The notes below the pieces were generated by a model, which was given only the letters and a program-made list of their open reading frames with translations, was not told where the DNA came from and made no database searches. Of a stretch of 64,000 nt of DNA, positions 54,649 through 63,033 are shown piece by piece. The stretch is from Flavobacteriales bacterium. GTDB lineage: Bacteria > Bacteroidota > Bacteroidia > Flavobacteriales_F > PHOS-HE28. Made by a program: the position numbers and the translations under genes. The DNA lies in NCBI GenBank assembly GCA_016717305.1, contig JADKFY010000041.1, forward strand, positions 6,608 to 70,607, read 5' to 3'. The stretch's first letter is position 1; the number at the start of each line of letters is the position of its first letter.

Positions 54649-56610
54649 ATGAAACGAATTCTACCCATTGCTGCCCTTGCTCTTGCTCCAATTGCCGCGA
54701 GTGCACAGAGCAGTTGTTACACGGCACAGTTGGTCTCGGAAGGGATCTACACCACCGGCGTGGTGAACGGAACGGCCCCAGCGACACCGTGCATCGGCGC
54801 AAATGTTGCTACCAACGGCTTGTGGTACCGTTTCACTTCGGCGGTTGATACCACCATTCTCGTATCCACACATGTTGACGGGTACACGGATCGAGACACC
54901 CGTGTGCATGTTTACACAGGGATCTGCAACTCCTTGGTATGCTATGCTGGTGATGACGATTCGGGTCCAGGAAATACATCACAAGTTTCGTTCCCGGTTA
55001 CGGCCGGTGCTTACTACACCATAGCATTCGACAACCAATGGAACAGTGAGGCCTTTACCTTCCAGATCTCTGCCTTGTACGTTCCACCTCCTCCCGAAGG
55101 GATCGTGAACTTTATCAGCACGGGTCTTCCAGGTGGGAATGCCATGGGCATTGTGGACATGAACGATGACGGACTGGATGATGCGGTGTATCCGGGTTCC
55201 AGTAGCTTCAACATTTCCTACCAATTGCCGGGCGGTGGATTCAATCAGGTCAACTTTCCTACGACCCCGGCCCAGAATACGGCATCTTGGAGTTTCGCGA
55301 TCGGGGATTGGGACAGCAATGGTTTCAGGGACCTGCTCTACGGTGGTGGTCAAGGAGCAACCTTCATGAACGCCGATGCCACCGGAGCGAACTACTCGCA
55401 GGTGACATTCCCACAGTACATCTTCTGCCAGCGCACGAATTTCGTGGATGTCAACAATGATGGTCTTCTCGATGCATTCAGTTGCCACGACGTGGATGCC
55501 AACGTGGCGTTCATCAATGATGGCAATGGGAACCTCGTTTTCACACAAGGTGGCTACGGCACTACCTGCGGGAACTATGGCAGCATTTGGACCGATATTG
55601 ATAACGATGGCTCGATGGATCTTTTCGTTGCGAAGTGCGGGTGCGATCCAACGGACCTGCTCATGCTGAACGATGGATCCGGGGTCTTTAACAACGTAGC
55701 CCCTTCCTTGGGTTTGAACGATAGCCACCAAAGTTGGAGCAGTGCTTGGGGCGATTTCGACAACGATGGCGATATGGACGTTTTGATCGGTGCAAGCAGC
55801 AGCGGATACCATAAGCTCATGCGGAATGAAGGGGATGGAACATTCACCAACGTCACTCCGAACAGTGGCATGGATACGTTCAATGGCCAAAGCATTGAAT
55901 GGACCGCGCACGATTTCAATAACGACGGCTACGTCGATATCATGGGTGGTGGTGCGATCCATTACAACAATGGCAACATGACCTTCAGCCATGACCCTAC
56001 GGCACCAGGCAACAGTGCGATCGGTGACCTGAACAACGATGGTTTCCTCGATGTGATCGGCGGTGGTGGTTATATGCGCAACAGTGGCAATAACAACAAC
56101 TGGATCAAGATCAAACCAGTTGGGGTAACAAGCAACAGGGATGCGATAGGAGCACGGGTGTACGTGACCAGCGCTTTGGGTACGCAGATCCGGGAAGTGC
56201 GCAGCGGAGATGGATTCCGTTACATGAGCTACATCGGAGCGTATTTCGGACTTGGACAAGATGCTGAAGTGACCGAGGTGCGGGTCGTTTGGCCGAATGG
56301 GAACGAAGACATCATCGAAGGTCCAGCGATCAACGGGTCCATCGAAGTAGTGGAAGGTGTATCAACAGGTGTTGCTGCACTCAACACTTCGGACTTCGGC
56401 GTGTATCCCAATCCGGCAGTGGACCAGATCACTGTTACAGGAGCAGCATTGAATGCACAGCTCGAGGTGTTCGATGCCACTGGAAAACTCGTGTTGGCGG
56501 ATCGTATGCAAGGTGGTCGTCTTTCTGTGGCCAGTCTGATCCCCGGTGTTTACCAAGTTCGGGTGATCGAAGCCGGTGAAGTACGTCAGTTGCGCTTTAA
56601 CAAGCAGTAA
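54649..56610 (+). CDS. FG-GAP/ASPIC repeat protein with T9SS type A sorting domain
   Basis: A 653-residue surface or secreted protein. Signal MKRILPIAALALAPIAASAQ, an N-terminal beta domain (about 20-150), eight or so VCBS/FG-GAP loops (DMNDDGLDD, DVNNDGLLDAF, DIDNDGSMDLF, DFDNDGDMDVL, DLNNDGFLDVI), an ASPIC/UnbV-like segment (AIGARVYVTSALGTQIREVRSGDG ... RVVWPNGNEDIIEG). The end is a type A sorting domain: FGVYPNPAVDQITVTG ... LEVFDATGKLV ... LIPGVYQVRV. Exported by the T9SS. Single-gene unit ended by a terminator at 56632. Confidence 0.92.
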   Translation: MKRILPIAALALAPIAASAQSSCYTAQLVSEGIYTTGVVNGTAPATPCIGANVATNGLWYRFTSAVDTTILVSTHVDGYTDRDTRVHVYTGICNSLVCYAGDDDSGPGNTSQVSFPVTAGAYYTIAFDNQWNSEAFTFQISALYVPPPPEGIVNFISTGLPGGNAMGIVDMNDDGLDDAVYPGSSSFNISYQLPGGGFNQVNFPTTPAQNTASWSFAIGDWDSNGFRDLLYGGGQGATFMNADATGANYSQVTFPQYIFCQRTNFVDVNNDGLLDAFSCHDVDANVAFINDGNGNLVFTQGGYGTTCGNYGSIWTDIDNDGSMDLFVAKCGCDPTDLLMLNDGSGVFNNVAPSLGLNDSHQSWSSAWGDFDNDGDMDVLIGASSSGYHKLMRNEGDGTFTNVTPNSGMDTFNGQSIEWTAHDFNNDGYVDIMGGGAIHYNNGNMTFSHDPTAPGNSAIGDLNNDGFLDVIGGGGYMRNSGNNNNWIKIKPVGVTSNRDAIGARVYVTSALGTQIREVRSGDGFRYMSYIGAYFGLGQDAEVTEVRVVWPNGNEDIIEGPAINGSIEVVEGVSTGVAALNTSDFGVYPNPAVDQITVTGAALNAQLEVFDATGKLVLADRMQGGRLSVASLIPGVYQVRVIEAGEVRQLRFNKQ

Positions 56611-56631
56611 CGGTCAGTGAATGATCTCCTG

Positions 56632-56668
56632 AAGGGGCTGCCTCAACCGAGGTGGCCCCTTTTCGTTT
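56632..56668 (+). terminator. Intrinsic terminator after the T9SS FG-GAP gene
   Basis: A 13-bp stem with two G-U pairs (56632-56644 with 56649-56661), loop AACC, followed by TTTTCGTTT. It ends the plus-strand transcript 22 bases after the stop codon; the ferritin-like gene is convergent. Confidence 0.8.
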
Positions 56669-56693
56669 GTCGCGGCGGAGAATGATCTTCTCC

Positions 56694-57473
56694 CTACTGG
56701 TGCGATGGACCTTGGAACAGATAGTTGAGCTTAGGTTCGAACGCACGTTCTTGTTGCTCTCTTGCGTGCAGGAATTTCACGGTATTGAAGAACTTGTAGT
56801 ACATGCTGCGGAAGAACTCGGTGCGCTCCACGCCACCGGCCTTCAGGGCTTTTTGGTGCCCGAACCAGATCGCGTGGATGGTGCCGAAGAATAGAACGGA
56901 GTAGAGGAGGAGTGAAAGCGCTTTGTTGTAAAAGCCCTTCTCTTGGAAGATCATCCACAGCCGCTCGTTCTGGAACTTGATATGGTGCGCCTCATCGATC
57001 AGGATGTCCTTGCAAATGGATCGTAACAATGGACATTCCGTCGCATCGTGCAGCGCTTGGTAGAAGACCTGTGCTGCACTTTCAACAATGATCACGGCGA
57101 TGGTCCAGAGTTCCATGCTTGTATTCAGGTACCTCACTTTTCTGAACAGTGTGTCACCCCAATCCTTTTGTACACGTTGTTCATTGATCCGGTCGATGTA
57201 GGCACCTAGATTCCGTCCGTGCTTCTGTTCTTCCTTAATGAAGAGCTTCACCGCTTCCACGTAGTCAGGATCACCGATCCGGGTGGCGTACCTGCGGGCT
57301 GCAGCCAACAGATGGTGTCCATCACTGGTCTCACCCAATTGCCATGCCTTGAGCGAATAAAGGATGGCTGCCCTTTCCGGTGAGGTGAGTCGCGGTTCCA
57401 CATCATGGTCTACGCGTTGTATCTTAAGGTTGTGCTGGAAATGCTGCTTCCAGAATGCCGAGGAATGGATCAT
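56694..57473 (-). CDS. Ferritin-like di-iron domain protein
   Basis: About 259 residues, mostly helical. Two E/D-E-x-x-H motifs for di-iron binding are visible: FIKEEQKHGRNLGAYI near residue 80 and DILIDEAHHIKFQNERL near 155, with further Glu (IIVESAAQVFY) between. A hydrophobic segment (SLLLYSVLFFGTIHAIWFG) follows. No family I can name. Start at ATG 57473 is used because the upstream TTG at 57494 is less likely. Could be an iron-dependent oxygenase or hydroxylase acting on a membrane-associated substrate. Confidence 0.72.
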   Translation of the reverse strand: MIHSSAFWKQHFQHNLKIQRVDHDVEPRLTSPERAAILYSLKAWQLGETSDGHHLLAAARRYATRIGDPDYVEAVKLFIKEEQKHGRNLGAYIDRINEQRVQKDWGDTLFRKVRYLNTSMELWTIAVIIVESAAQVFYQALHDATECPLLRSICKDILIDEAHHIKFQNERLWMIFQEKGFYNKALSLLLYSVLFFGTIHAIWFGHQKALKAGGVERTEFFRSMYYKFFNTVKFLHAREQQERAFEPKLNYLFQGPSHQ

Positions 57474-57623
57474 GTGGTCGGGTGGTTTGTTCAATGACGA
57501 TCAACTCGCCCATCGATAGCTGTATTGTACCTCGAGCCGAAGCTTTAACCTTCTTTCACGCGTCTATCCTTAGCGTATTCCTTCATGTCCGGTGGATCTT
57601 TCCGAACTTCGACCAGAACAACG

Positions 57624-57995
57624 ATGGCCCAATTCCCAATCCTCGAAGAACGGATCAACAAGGCGCTCCTCGTCGAAGAAATTGTTGCCGAGCCCAAGAA
57701 GATGTTCGGTGGCGTGGCCTTTATGGTGAATGGTCACATGTGCGTTGGTATCACCAACAAAGACGATTTCATGGTACGTGCAGCACCCGGTCGATATGAT
57801 GCGTTGTTGGAAGAACCCGGCGTGCGCGTGATGGAGTTCACCGGAAGACCGATGAAAGGGTTCCTATTCGTGGAACCCGAAGTGGTGAATGATCAGAAGG
57901 GCCTGGCCAAATGGGTCCGGATGTCCTTGGATCATGTGCGAACCCTTCCCCCAAAAGTGGCCAAAAAGGCTGCCGCAAGGAAGAAGAAGGGTTGA
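57624..57995 (+). CDS. TfoX/Sxy N-terminal-domain protein
   Basis: A 123-residue protein with the TfoX_N domain: KKMFGGVAFMVNGHMCVGI, FMVRAAPGRYDALLEEPGVR and MEFTGRPMKGFLFVEP. The Lys/Ala-rich tail (KKAAARKKKG) is likely disordered and basic. TfoX_N proteins are found without the competence regulator domain in many bacteria, so a competence role is not implied. Start at 57624 gives the normal family N-terminus. Confidence 0.88.
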   Translation: MAQFPILEERINKALLVEEIVAEPKKMFGGVAFMVNGHMCVGITNKDDFMVRAAPGRYDALLEEPGVRVMEFTGRPMKGFLFVEPEVVNDQKGLAKWVRMSLDHVRTLPPKVAKKAAARKKKG

Positions 57996-58019
57996 GTCCA
58001 TCGTACTTTGCAGGACCGC

Positions 58020-58688
58020 ATGGAGCAGTTCGAAGTTGAGATCAAGAGCACCGCATTTGTCACTCCGGACGTGAAACGATTCGAACTCACGCGGCCCAAA
58101 GGATTCCGTTTCAAACCTGGCCAAGCGGCCATGGTAGCGATCGATAAGGATGGTTGGCGCGATAAATGGCGACCACTGACCTTCACCTCCTTGACCACCG
58201 CGCGATCCTTGGAACTTGTGGTAAAGATCTATGATGCACACGGCGGAGTTACCCAACAAATGGGCCTGCTCCATAAAGGGGACAAGCTGTTGCTGAAGGA
58301 TGTTTTCGGAACCATCGCCTACAAGGGACCCGGAGTTTTCTTCGCTGCGGGGTCTGGTATTACTCCCTTCCTTTCCATCTTCAGGGATCTCGGAAAGCAG
58401 CAGAAGATCAGCGGGAACATGTTGATCTACACGAACAAGACCCCTTCGGATGTGATCATGGACGAGGAGCTGATCAAGCTGCTCGGTAAGAATTACCTGA
58501 AACTCTTCACCCGCCAACACGTGATCGGTTTCCGCGATCGGCACATAGATCGTGAAATGTTGATCACCCTAGTGCAGGACTTTGATCAATACTTCTACCT
58601 CTGTGGACCGGAAAAATTCGTGCGTGATCTTGAGGCGATGTTGATCGGTCTTGGTGCGAAGGTGGATTCGCTGATCTTCGAATCGTGA
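58020..58688 (+). CDS. Flavodoxin/ferredoxin reductase-like FAD- and NAD(P)-binding oxidoreductase
   Basis: A 222-residue two-domain reductase. The FAD domain has FRFKPGQAAMVAI and RPLTFTSLTTA (R-x-x-T/S-x-T/S), and the NAD(P) domain VFFAAGSGITPFLSIFRDL, then DQYFYLCGPEKFVRDLEAML. It carries no iron-sulfur domain, so it passes electrons between NAD(P)H and an external partner such as a flavodoxin or oxygenase. Start at ATG 58020. It is convergent with the next gene, 4 bases apart. Confidence 0.9.
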   Translation: MEQFEVEIKSTAFVTPDVKRFELTRPKGFRFKPGQAAMVAIDKDGWRDKWRPLTFTSLTTARSLELVVKIYDAHGGVTQQMGLLHKGDKLLLKDVFGTIAYKGPGVFFAAGSGITPFLSIFRDLGKQQKISGNMLIYTNKTPSDVIMDEELIKLLGKNYLKLFTRQHVIGFRDRHIDREMLITLVQDFDQYFYLCGPEKFVRDLEAMLIGLGAKVDSLIFES

Positions 58689-58692
58689 ACCG

Positions 58693-59424
58693 TTAGTTCA
58701 ACTCTTCGTACAGGGACTTGAACTCCGGGTTCTCAATGAAATGGTCCTTGCCCATGGCGATCGTTGTTCGTGCGGAATCGATCATGCCCTTATTCTGAAG
58801 TCTTTCGGTGTAACGCACCATGCCTTCGCGCAATAGTCGCTGCTGGTCCTTTGGGAGCCGCTCCACGTCCCCTATTTGAGCAAAGGCTTTGCGGTATTCC
58901 GTCATGCTTTCCGCGGCATCGCGGGCAGCGTTCATTTTCAATTGGGTAAGTGCAAGCATCTGCCACGCCCCTGCATTTTCCGGGTAGTAGGTCACCATCC
59001 GCTGGAATTGGCGCTTCGCTTTGCTGTATGAACCTTCATCGAAGAGCAAGAATCCCATATCCATGGCCCTAGTGTTCAGCTCTGCCCAGTAGTCCCCGTA
59101 GTTCTTGAAGTACTCCAACTCCTTGTCCTTCTTCCTGTACTTGGCCGCATACTTCAGCGCATCCCGTCCGACATACTTGAACTCGGGTTTCGAAGTGTAT
59201 TTGTCCAACTTGCTCATCTCATGACTGCACATGCTTTGGTATAAGTAAGGCAATGCATCGCGCCGTGTCTCCTCTTTGTCCGAATAACGTTCGGCCTTGG
59301 AAATGCACTTCTCATACTCTTCATCCACATAGAGGATCAAGAGGTCATCATACACGTGGTTCTGCGCAGGGGATATGGATTGGAACAAAAGGAAGGGTAG
59401 GAGTAGGGCTAGGGATCTCATCAT
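58693..59424 (-). CDS. Exported TPR-like hypothetical protein
   Basis: About 243 residues. Signal (MMRSLALLLPFLLFQSISPAQ) then helical repeats with TPR spacing: DLLILYVDEEYEKCISKAERY, MDMGFLLFDEGSYSKAKRQFQRMV, AGAWQMLALTQLKMNAARDAAESM. Such proteins scaffold protein complexes in the periplasm. ATG at 59424 or 59421 fits the signal. Family not named. Confidence 0.75.
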   Translation of the reverse strand: MMRSLALLLPFLLFQSISPAQNHVYDDLLILYVDEEYEKCISKAERYSDKEETRRDALPYLYQSMCSHEMSKLDKYTSKPEFKYVGRDALKYAAKYRKKDKELEYFKNYGDYWAELNTRAMDMGFLLFDEGSYSKAKRQFQRMVTYYPENAGAWQMLALTQLKMNAARDAAESMTEYRKAFAQIGDVERLPKDQQRLLREGMVRYTERLQNKGMIDSARTTIAMGKDHFIENPEFKSLYEELN

Positions 59425-59442
59425 AACGTGGTCCAACCACAC

Positions 59443-59736
59443 AAGAATGATGCCGTTATTGGAATTCTGTCTTCGAAGATCGTAGCATCCATGAGCATTG
59501 TACGATGTTCCATGACTGAGAGGTGTTGATATTGCTGCATGGTATTGGTTGAGCCTTTGAATATCATTGGATCCATAGGGTATTCCTTATTGCAGCGCTG
59601 CTGCTGAACGCTCGTCAAGAAGCCGGTCTTGTGATACTAAGAGCGCGTTGTGCGTGTGCGCACTTGTAGCACAGAACGGCGGTCGTCCAAGTTGCCGCTC
59701 AGGCGGGTATATTCGTGGCAAACAAAACACAAGAGA
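59443..59736. other. 294-bp divergent intergenic region
   Basis: Lies between the exported TPR-like gene and the lamin-tail gene, which diverge. No ORF with coding character is seen. It contains TATATTCG about 20 bases before the lamin-tail ATG, a near -7 box, and no long inverted repeat. Confidence 0.5.
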
Positions 59737-60579
59737 ATGCGTTCACTGCTATTGGGGCTACTCGTACTCCCCACCGCCATGTTCGGCCAAATTGTGATCA
59801 ACGAGGTGGATTACGATCAACCGGATACCGATAATGCAGAATTCCTTGAACTCAAGAACGTAGGGACCGTCCCGTACGATCTGTCCCAACTCGCCGTGAT
59901 CCTATACAACGGCTCTTCAGGAAACGCCGTTCAGTATCGGTCTTTTGCCGATGCCACTTGGCCCATGTTGCAGCCGGGTGCTTATTTCGTGATCTGCGGG
60001 AATACTTCCCTCACCTTGAACTGTGATCATCCGGGAGGAGTACTAACCAACCTGATCCAGAACGGACCCATGGATGCCATCGCATTGATCTCATTGCCGG
60101 ATTCCGTCGTTCTCGACGTCCTCAGCTATGGAGGCACTTTGGCTGGCCATGTGGAAGGGACCGGAACTTCCGCGATCGACCTGAACACCGAAGGAACGCT
60201 GAGCCTTTGCCGCTGGCCGGATGGTAATGACTCGAACGATAACGATGCAGATTTCGTGCAAGGGTGCCCAACACCGGGAGTGGCCAACGATGTGGATCTG
60301 AGCAATTGTGGGATCAGCATCGGTATCCAAGAGCGCGCGGGTGCGGAGCCATTCACTATTATCGCCACTTCTGGGCAAGTATTGGTCCAACTCAAAAGTC
60401 CTTCCAATGGACCAATGCAGATCAACGTGCATAATTCCACCGGTTCCTTGGTTGCGCAACACATGGCCCCGAATGAAGGGAGCTGGGCATTTCCCACTAC
60501 CGGGCTGCGCGGAAGCATGCTCTTGGTGACCTGCATTTCCCCAACAAGCAGCGCTACCCGAAAGGTGGTTGTGGAATAA
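59737..60579 (+). CDS. Lamin-tail-domain exported protein
   Basis: A 280-residue exported protein. The ATG at 59737 gives the signal MRSLLLGLLVLPTAMFGQ. The lamin tail domain (about 20-170) shows IVINEVDYDQPDTDNAEFLELKN, then LAVILYNGSSG and AYFVICGNTSL. The C-terminal segment (GAEPFTIIATSGQVLVQLKS ... GLRGSMLLVTCI) resembles a degenerate type A sorting domain without the YPNP motif. Probably surface-associated; the domain is common in T9SS cargo. Function not known. Confidence 0.8.
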   Translation: MRSLLLGLLVLPTAMFGQIVINEVDYDQPDTDNAEFLELKNVGTVPYDLSQLAVILYNGSSGNAVQYRSFADATWPMLQPGAYFVICGNTSLTLNCDHPGGVLTNLIQNGPMDAIALISLPDSVVLDVLSYGGTLAGHVEGTGTSAIDLNTEGTLSLCRWPDGNDSNDNDADFVQGCPTPGVANDVDLSNCGISIGIQERAGAEPFTIIATSGQVLVQLKSPSNGPMQINVHNSTGSLVAQHMAPNEGSWAFPTTGLRGSMLLVTCISPTSSATRKVVVE

Positions 60580-60796
60580 TGACATGGATCGATCCGGAAT
60601 GCAAGAGTTCGAGCCGGTAACGATCGACCACGTATTGTTGATAGTTTATCTACCCTCCAAGACCGCAGTCTGATCTGCTGGAATGTGAGGAAACCCTTTA
60701 CTGACGGGCTTTATCCATAGCCATGAAAAGGCCCTTGTTGGTAACCGGTCCGGTTCCACCCCGATCACCATCCGTTGATCGCCGGACCTTGGCACC

Positions 60797-61477
60797 ATGT
60801 CCGCACAGGTATTCGAAGCCCGTTGGCACCGCATTCAGCGGTCGCGGGAGCAGGGGTATGAGGAACTGTCCGATTTCCTCGGTCGTTTCAACTCAATGGG
60901 CCCAATGGTCCGCTGTGGGCTTTTGCGCCGTAGGGAGGAATGGAGCGAATTCCAACGCTACCACGGCTATGTTCCTACAGAGCTGGGCAACGACTACCTG
61001 CTTTATATCCCCGACAAGGAATTGATCCTCGTCCGTCAAGGAAAGAGCGCTCCGTTGATCCTCGCCCTGCAAAATGATCCTGCCCCAACGGCGGTGTTCA
61101 AGGAGATCTACGCCGAGCCCATCCGCGAACAGATCAACCTAGCGGACGAAATGCGCGTGAATGCAGGCCGTGACGTATGGCGCATTCAACGTTCAGAGCA
61201 ACTGCGGACACACATTTTGGCCGGTTACTTGGATTTTCGCTCATTCACAAAGCGGACCGGTCTGGGTGAAAGTGCGCTCCTGCGTTTGGAGCTGTGCAAA
61301 CCCGTGGCCGAACGCGCACACGATCATGCCCTCGCTCTGGAATTAACCGAGCTGGGAGCAAATTACCTGACCGTGTTGGACCCTTGGGAATTGCTCATGG
61401 TGAAACCGGGTATGGAGTTGCCATTGTTCGAAGCAATGGATCCGGAGAAGAGCGAGTACTGGTGCGTACTGCCGTAG
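60797..61477 (+). CDS. Hypothetical cytoplasmic protein
   Basis: A 226-residue protein I do not recognise. No signal or membrane helix. Trp/Arg-rich N-terminus (FEARWHRIQRSREQGYEEL), a mixed alpha/beta middle (DYLLYIPDKELILVRQGKS) and a C-terminus with LTVLDPWELLMVKPGMELPLF ... ESEYW. Clean start and stop and normal codon use support a real gene. The 217 bases before it hold nothing clear. Confidence 0.6.
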   Translation: MSAQVFEARWHRIQRSREQGYEELSDFLGRFNSMGPMVRCGLLRRREEWSEFQRYHGYVPTELGNDYLLYIPDKELILVRQGKSAPLILALQNDPAPTAVFKEIYAEPIREQINLADEMRVNAGRDVWRIQRSEQLRTHILAGYLDFRSFTKRTGLGESALLRLELCKPVAERAHDHALALELTELGANYLTVLDPWELLMVKPGMELPLFEAMDPEKSEYWCVLP

Positions 61478-61593
61478 GGTCGGCCAACATCTTGAATTTC
61501 CCCGCCTTGGGGGATCCGCTCCTCGTATTGTTGCATTTCTCGTGCTCAAATTTCATGGCTTAGGGTTTGCGGTCATAGTTCAAACTATTGAAC

Positions 61594-62064
61594 ATGCGTC
61601 CCGCCCTGAAAATTTGCATTGCATTTGTAGCTCTGGTATCGATGCCAGCTCTGGCACAGGTCGATCCGTTGCCACCCAACAATATCTCACCGGTGAATGG
61701 TGAACAGCCTCCGGTGCAGTCTCCGGCCAGCACCATGGAAGAGCAGTTGGATCAACAAGTGAATGACCCGCGCTTTCAACACTACGATGCCAAGGTGCAC
61801 GCGCCCTTACGCCTCACACCTGATCAGGTGGAGCGATTAACGGAGTTGGAAAAGCGATATGATCAAGAGTATGATCGCGTAAATAGAACTGCCACACCTG
61901 ACCTTAATTCTGTGGATCAGCAGCGCAAGAGCGACCTACAATTGATCTTGAACCCTGAACAGTTCAGTCACTGGCAGCAGATGGATCGTGGCCGGTTGCA
62001 GGATCTTCCGTTGAATGATGCCCAACCTGATCTTCCGGATCCACCTACGCCACCAAATCCTTGA
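61594..62064 (+). CDS. Hypothetical exported Pro/Gln-rich protein
   Basis: A 156-residue protein with signal MRPALKICIAFVALVSMPALAQ, a Pro-rich stretch (VDPLPPNNISPVNGEQPPVQ), and a helical charged centre (LRLTPDQVERLTELEKRYDQEYDRV ... LQLILNPEQFSHWQQM), which looks like Spy/CpxP-type or LTxxQ-like periplasmic proteins (LTPDQ and LNPEQ, both followed by a helix). Ends in a Pro-rich tail (DLPDPPTPPNP). Possible periplasmic chaperone-like protein; weak call. Confidence 0.6.
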   Translation: MRPALKICIAFVALVSMPALAQVDPLPPNNISPVNGEQPPVQSPASTMEEQLDQQVNDPRFQHYDAKVHAPLRLTPDQVERLTELEKRYDQEYDRVNRTATPDLNSVDQQRKSDLQLILNPEQFSHWQQMDRGRLQDLPLNDAQPDLPDPPTPPNP

Positions 62065-62165
62065 AACGAGCCGGTCTTTGGGGATTGATCACTTCTTTGT
62101 CCACGTATCAAGGTCTTCGAGCCGTCTGTTTTCGCATTCTCCGTGTCCTCTGTGGTTACAAGCCT

Positions 62166-62639
62166 TCACTTCCACCATGTGATCAACGGCCGCGTCATCT
62201 CCAGCCCGAACCTCCGCGCTTCCTCCAGCTTGAACGGCCCGTGCATCTTCAGGTAGAGGTCGAAGGTGATCGGCCCTTCCTGGTCGGCCTTGAAGTTGGT
62301 GTGCCAGTAGTTGTTGAGGGCGTAGAGGTAGATGGTGCTGCTGCTCTTCGCCTCGGTCTTCCAGGCTTTGTATAGCTCCGGGTTCGAACCGCGACCGGGG
62401 TTCACCTTGCGCTCGTCCACCATCTCGCCGACCTCCCAGATCGCGCCTTGCGGGCACACGATGGTGACGCCCATGCTGTCGTTGCTCACGTCGATCCAGC
62501 GCTGGGCGCAGAAGAAGTCGTTGTTGCTGCCTGGAATGCGGCCGCTCTCGGGCGTCACGCAGGTATCGCTGATGCCGATGCGGACGGTGGCGTTGGGGAT
62601 GTTGAGGGGAGGGCGAGGTGGACCGCCGAACGCTGTCAA
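62166..62639 (-). pseudogene. C-terminal fragment of a GH38-like alpha-mannosidase
   Basis: A 157-codon remnant with no proper start. Seen: LNIPNATVRIGISDTCVTPE, SNNDFFCAQRWIDVSNDSMG, VTIVCPQGAIWEVGEMVDER and the NYWHTNFKADQEGPITFDL ending. It reads as the beta-sandwich end of a GH38-type glycosidase, in line with the N-terminal fragment at 63034-64000 on the same strand. The ~394 bases between do not encode the expected middle. GC-rich codon use. Confidence 0.6.
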
Positions 62640-63033
62640 GTGTTATCTGTTCTGGATGGTCACCGAAGAGTTCACCACAGTGGTTTAACCGTCCGTCGAG
62701 TCGATCGTTCCTGACTGGGCTCTTGTAGGTCAATAACATCAGTTGTGGTCAATGCTCTCCATCCGGTTGGAATGTCGATTGATCGGAAGCCAGGTTCGCC
62801 TAACAGATGAAAACAGGAGCCAGCCTGTCAGTGGTGAGTTCCGATTGATGGGGTTCAGGTGCACCTGTTACCTGCCGATTTATTCAATCGAACTGCTAGC
62901 GCCTGGCGAGCAATCTTGACGAACTGGCAGTGAGGAACGTTGTATCTCTGAGCGAGCTATGCCCAGATGGGGGTAGATAATCTCACCAGTGGGATTGGAC
63001 TGAACGAAGGTCTTATCGCTCCCATGGAGGGTA
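62640..63033. other. 394-bp non-coding spacer between the two GH38 fragments
   Basis: Clearly lower in GC than both flanks, with no ORF of coding character on either strand and no homology I can see to the protein parts on either side. It replaces several hundred codons of the expected mannosidase. It could be a deletion scar, an inserted fragment, or an assembly join. Confidence 0.5.

Noticed and set aside
54979..56259. 426-codon open frame antisense to the T9SS FG-GAP protein
   Set aside because: Mirrors the repetitive D-x-D-x-D-G loops on the other strand; no independent evidence.
57624..57995. TfoX-N gene as evidence for natural competence
   Set aside because: Only the N-terminal domain is present, which is common outside competence; no com genes in the window.
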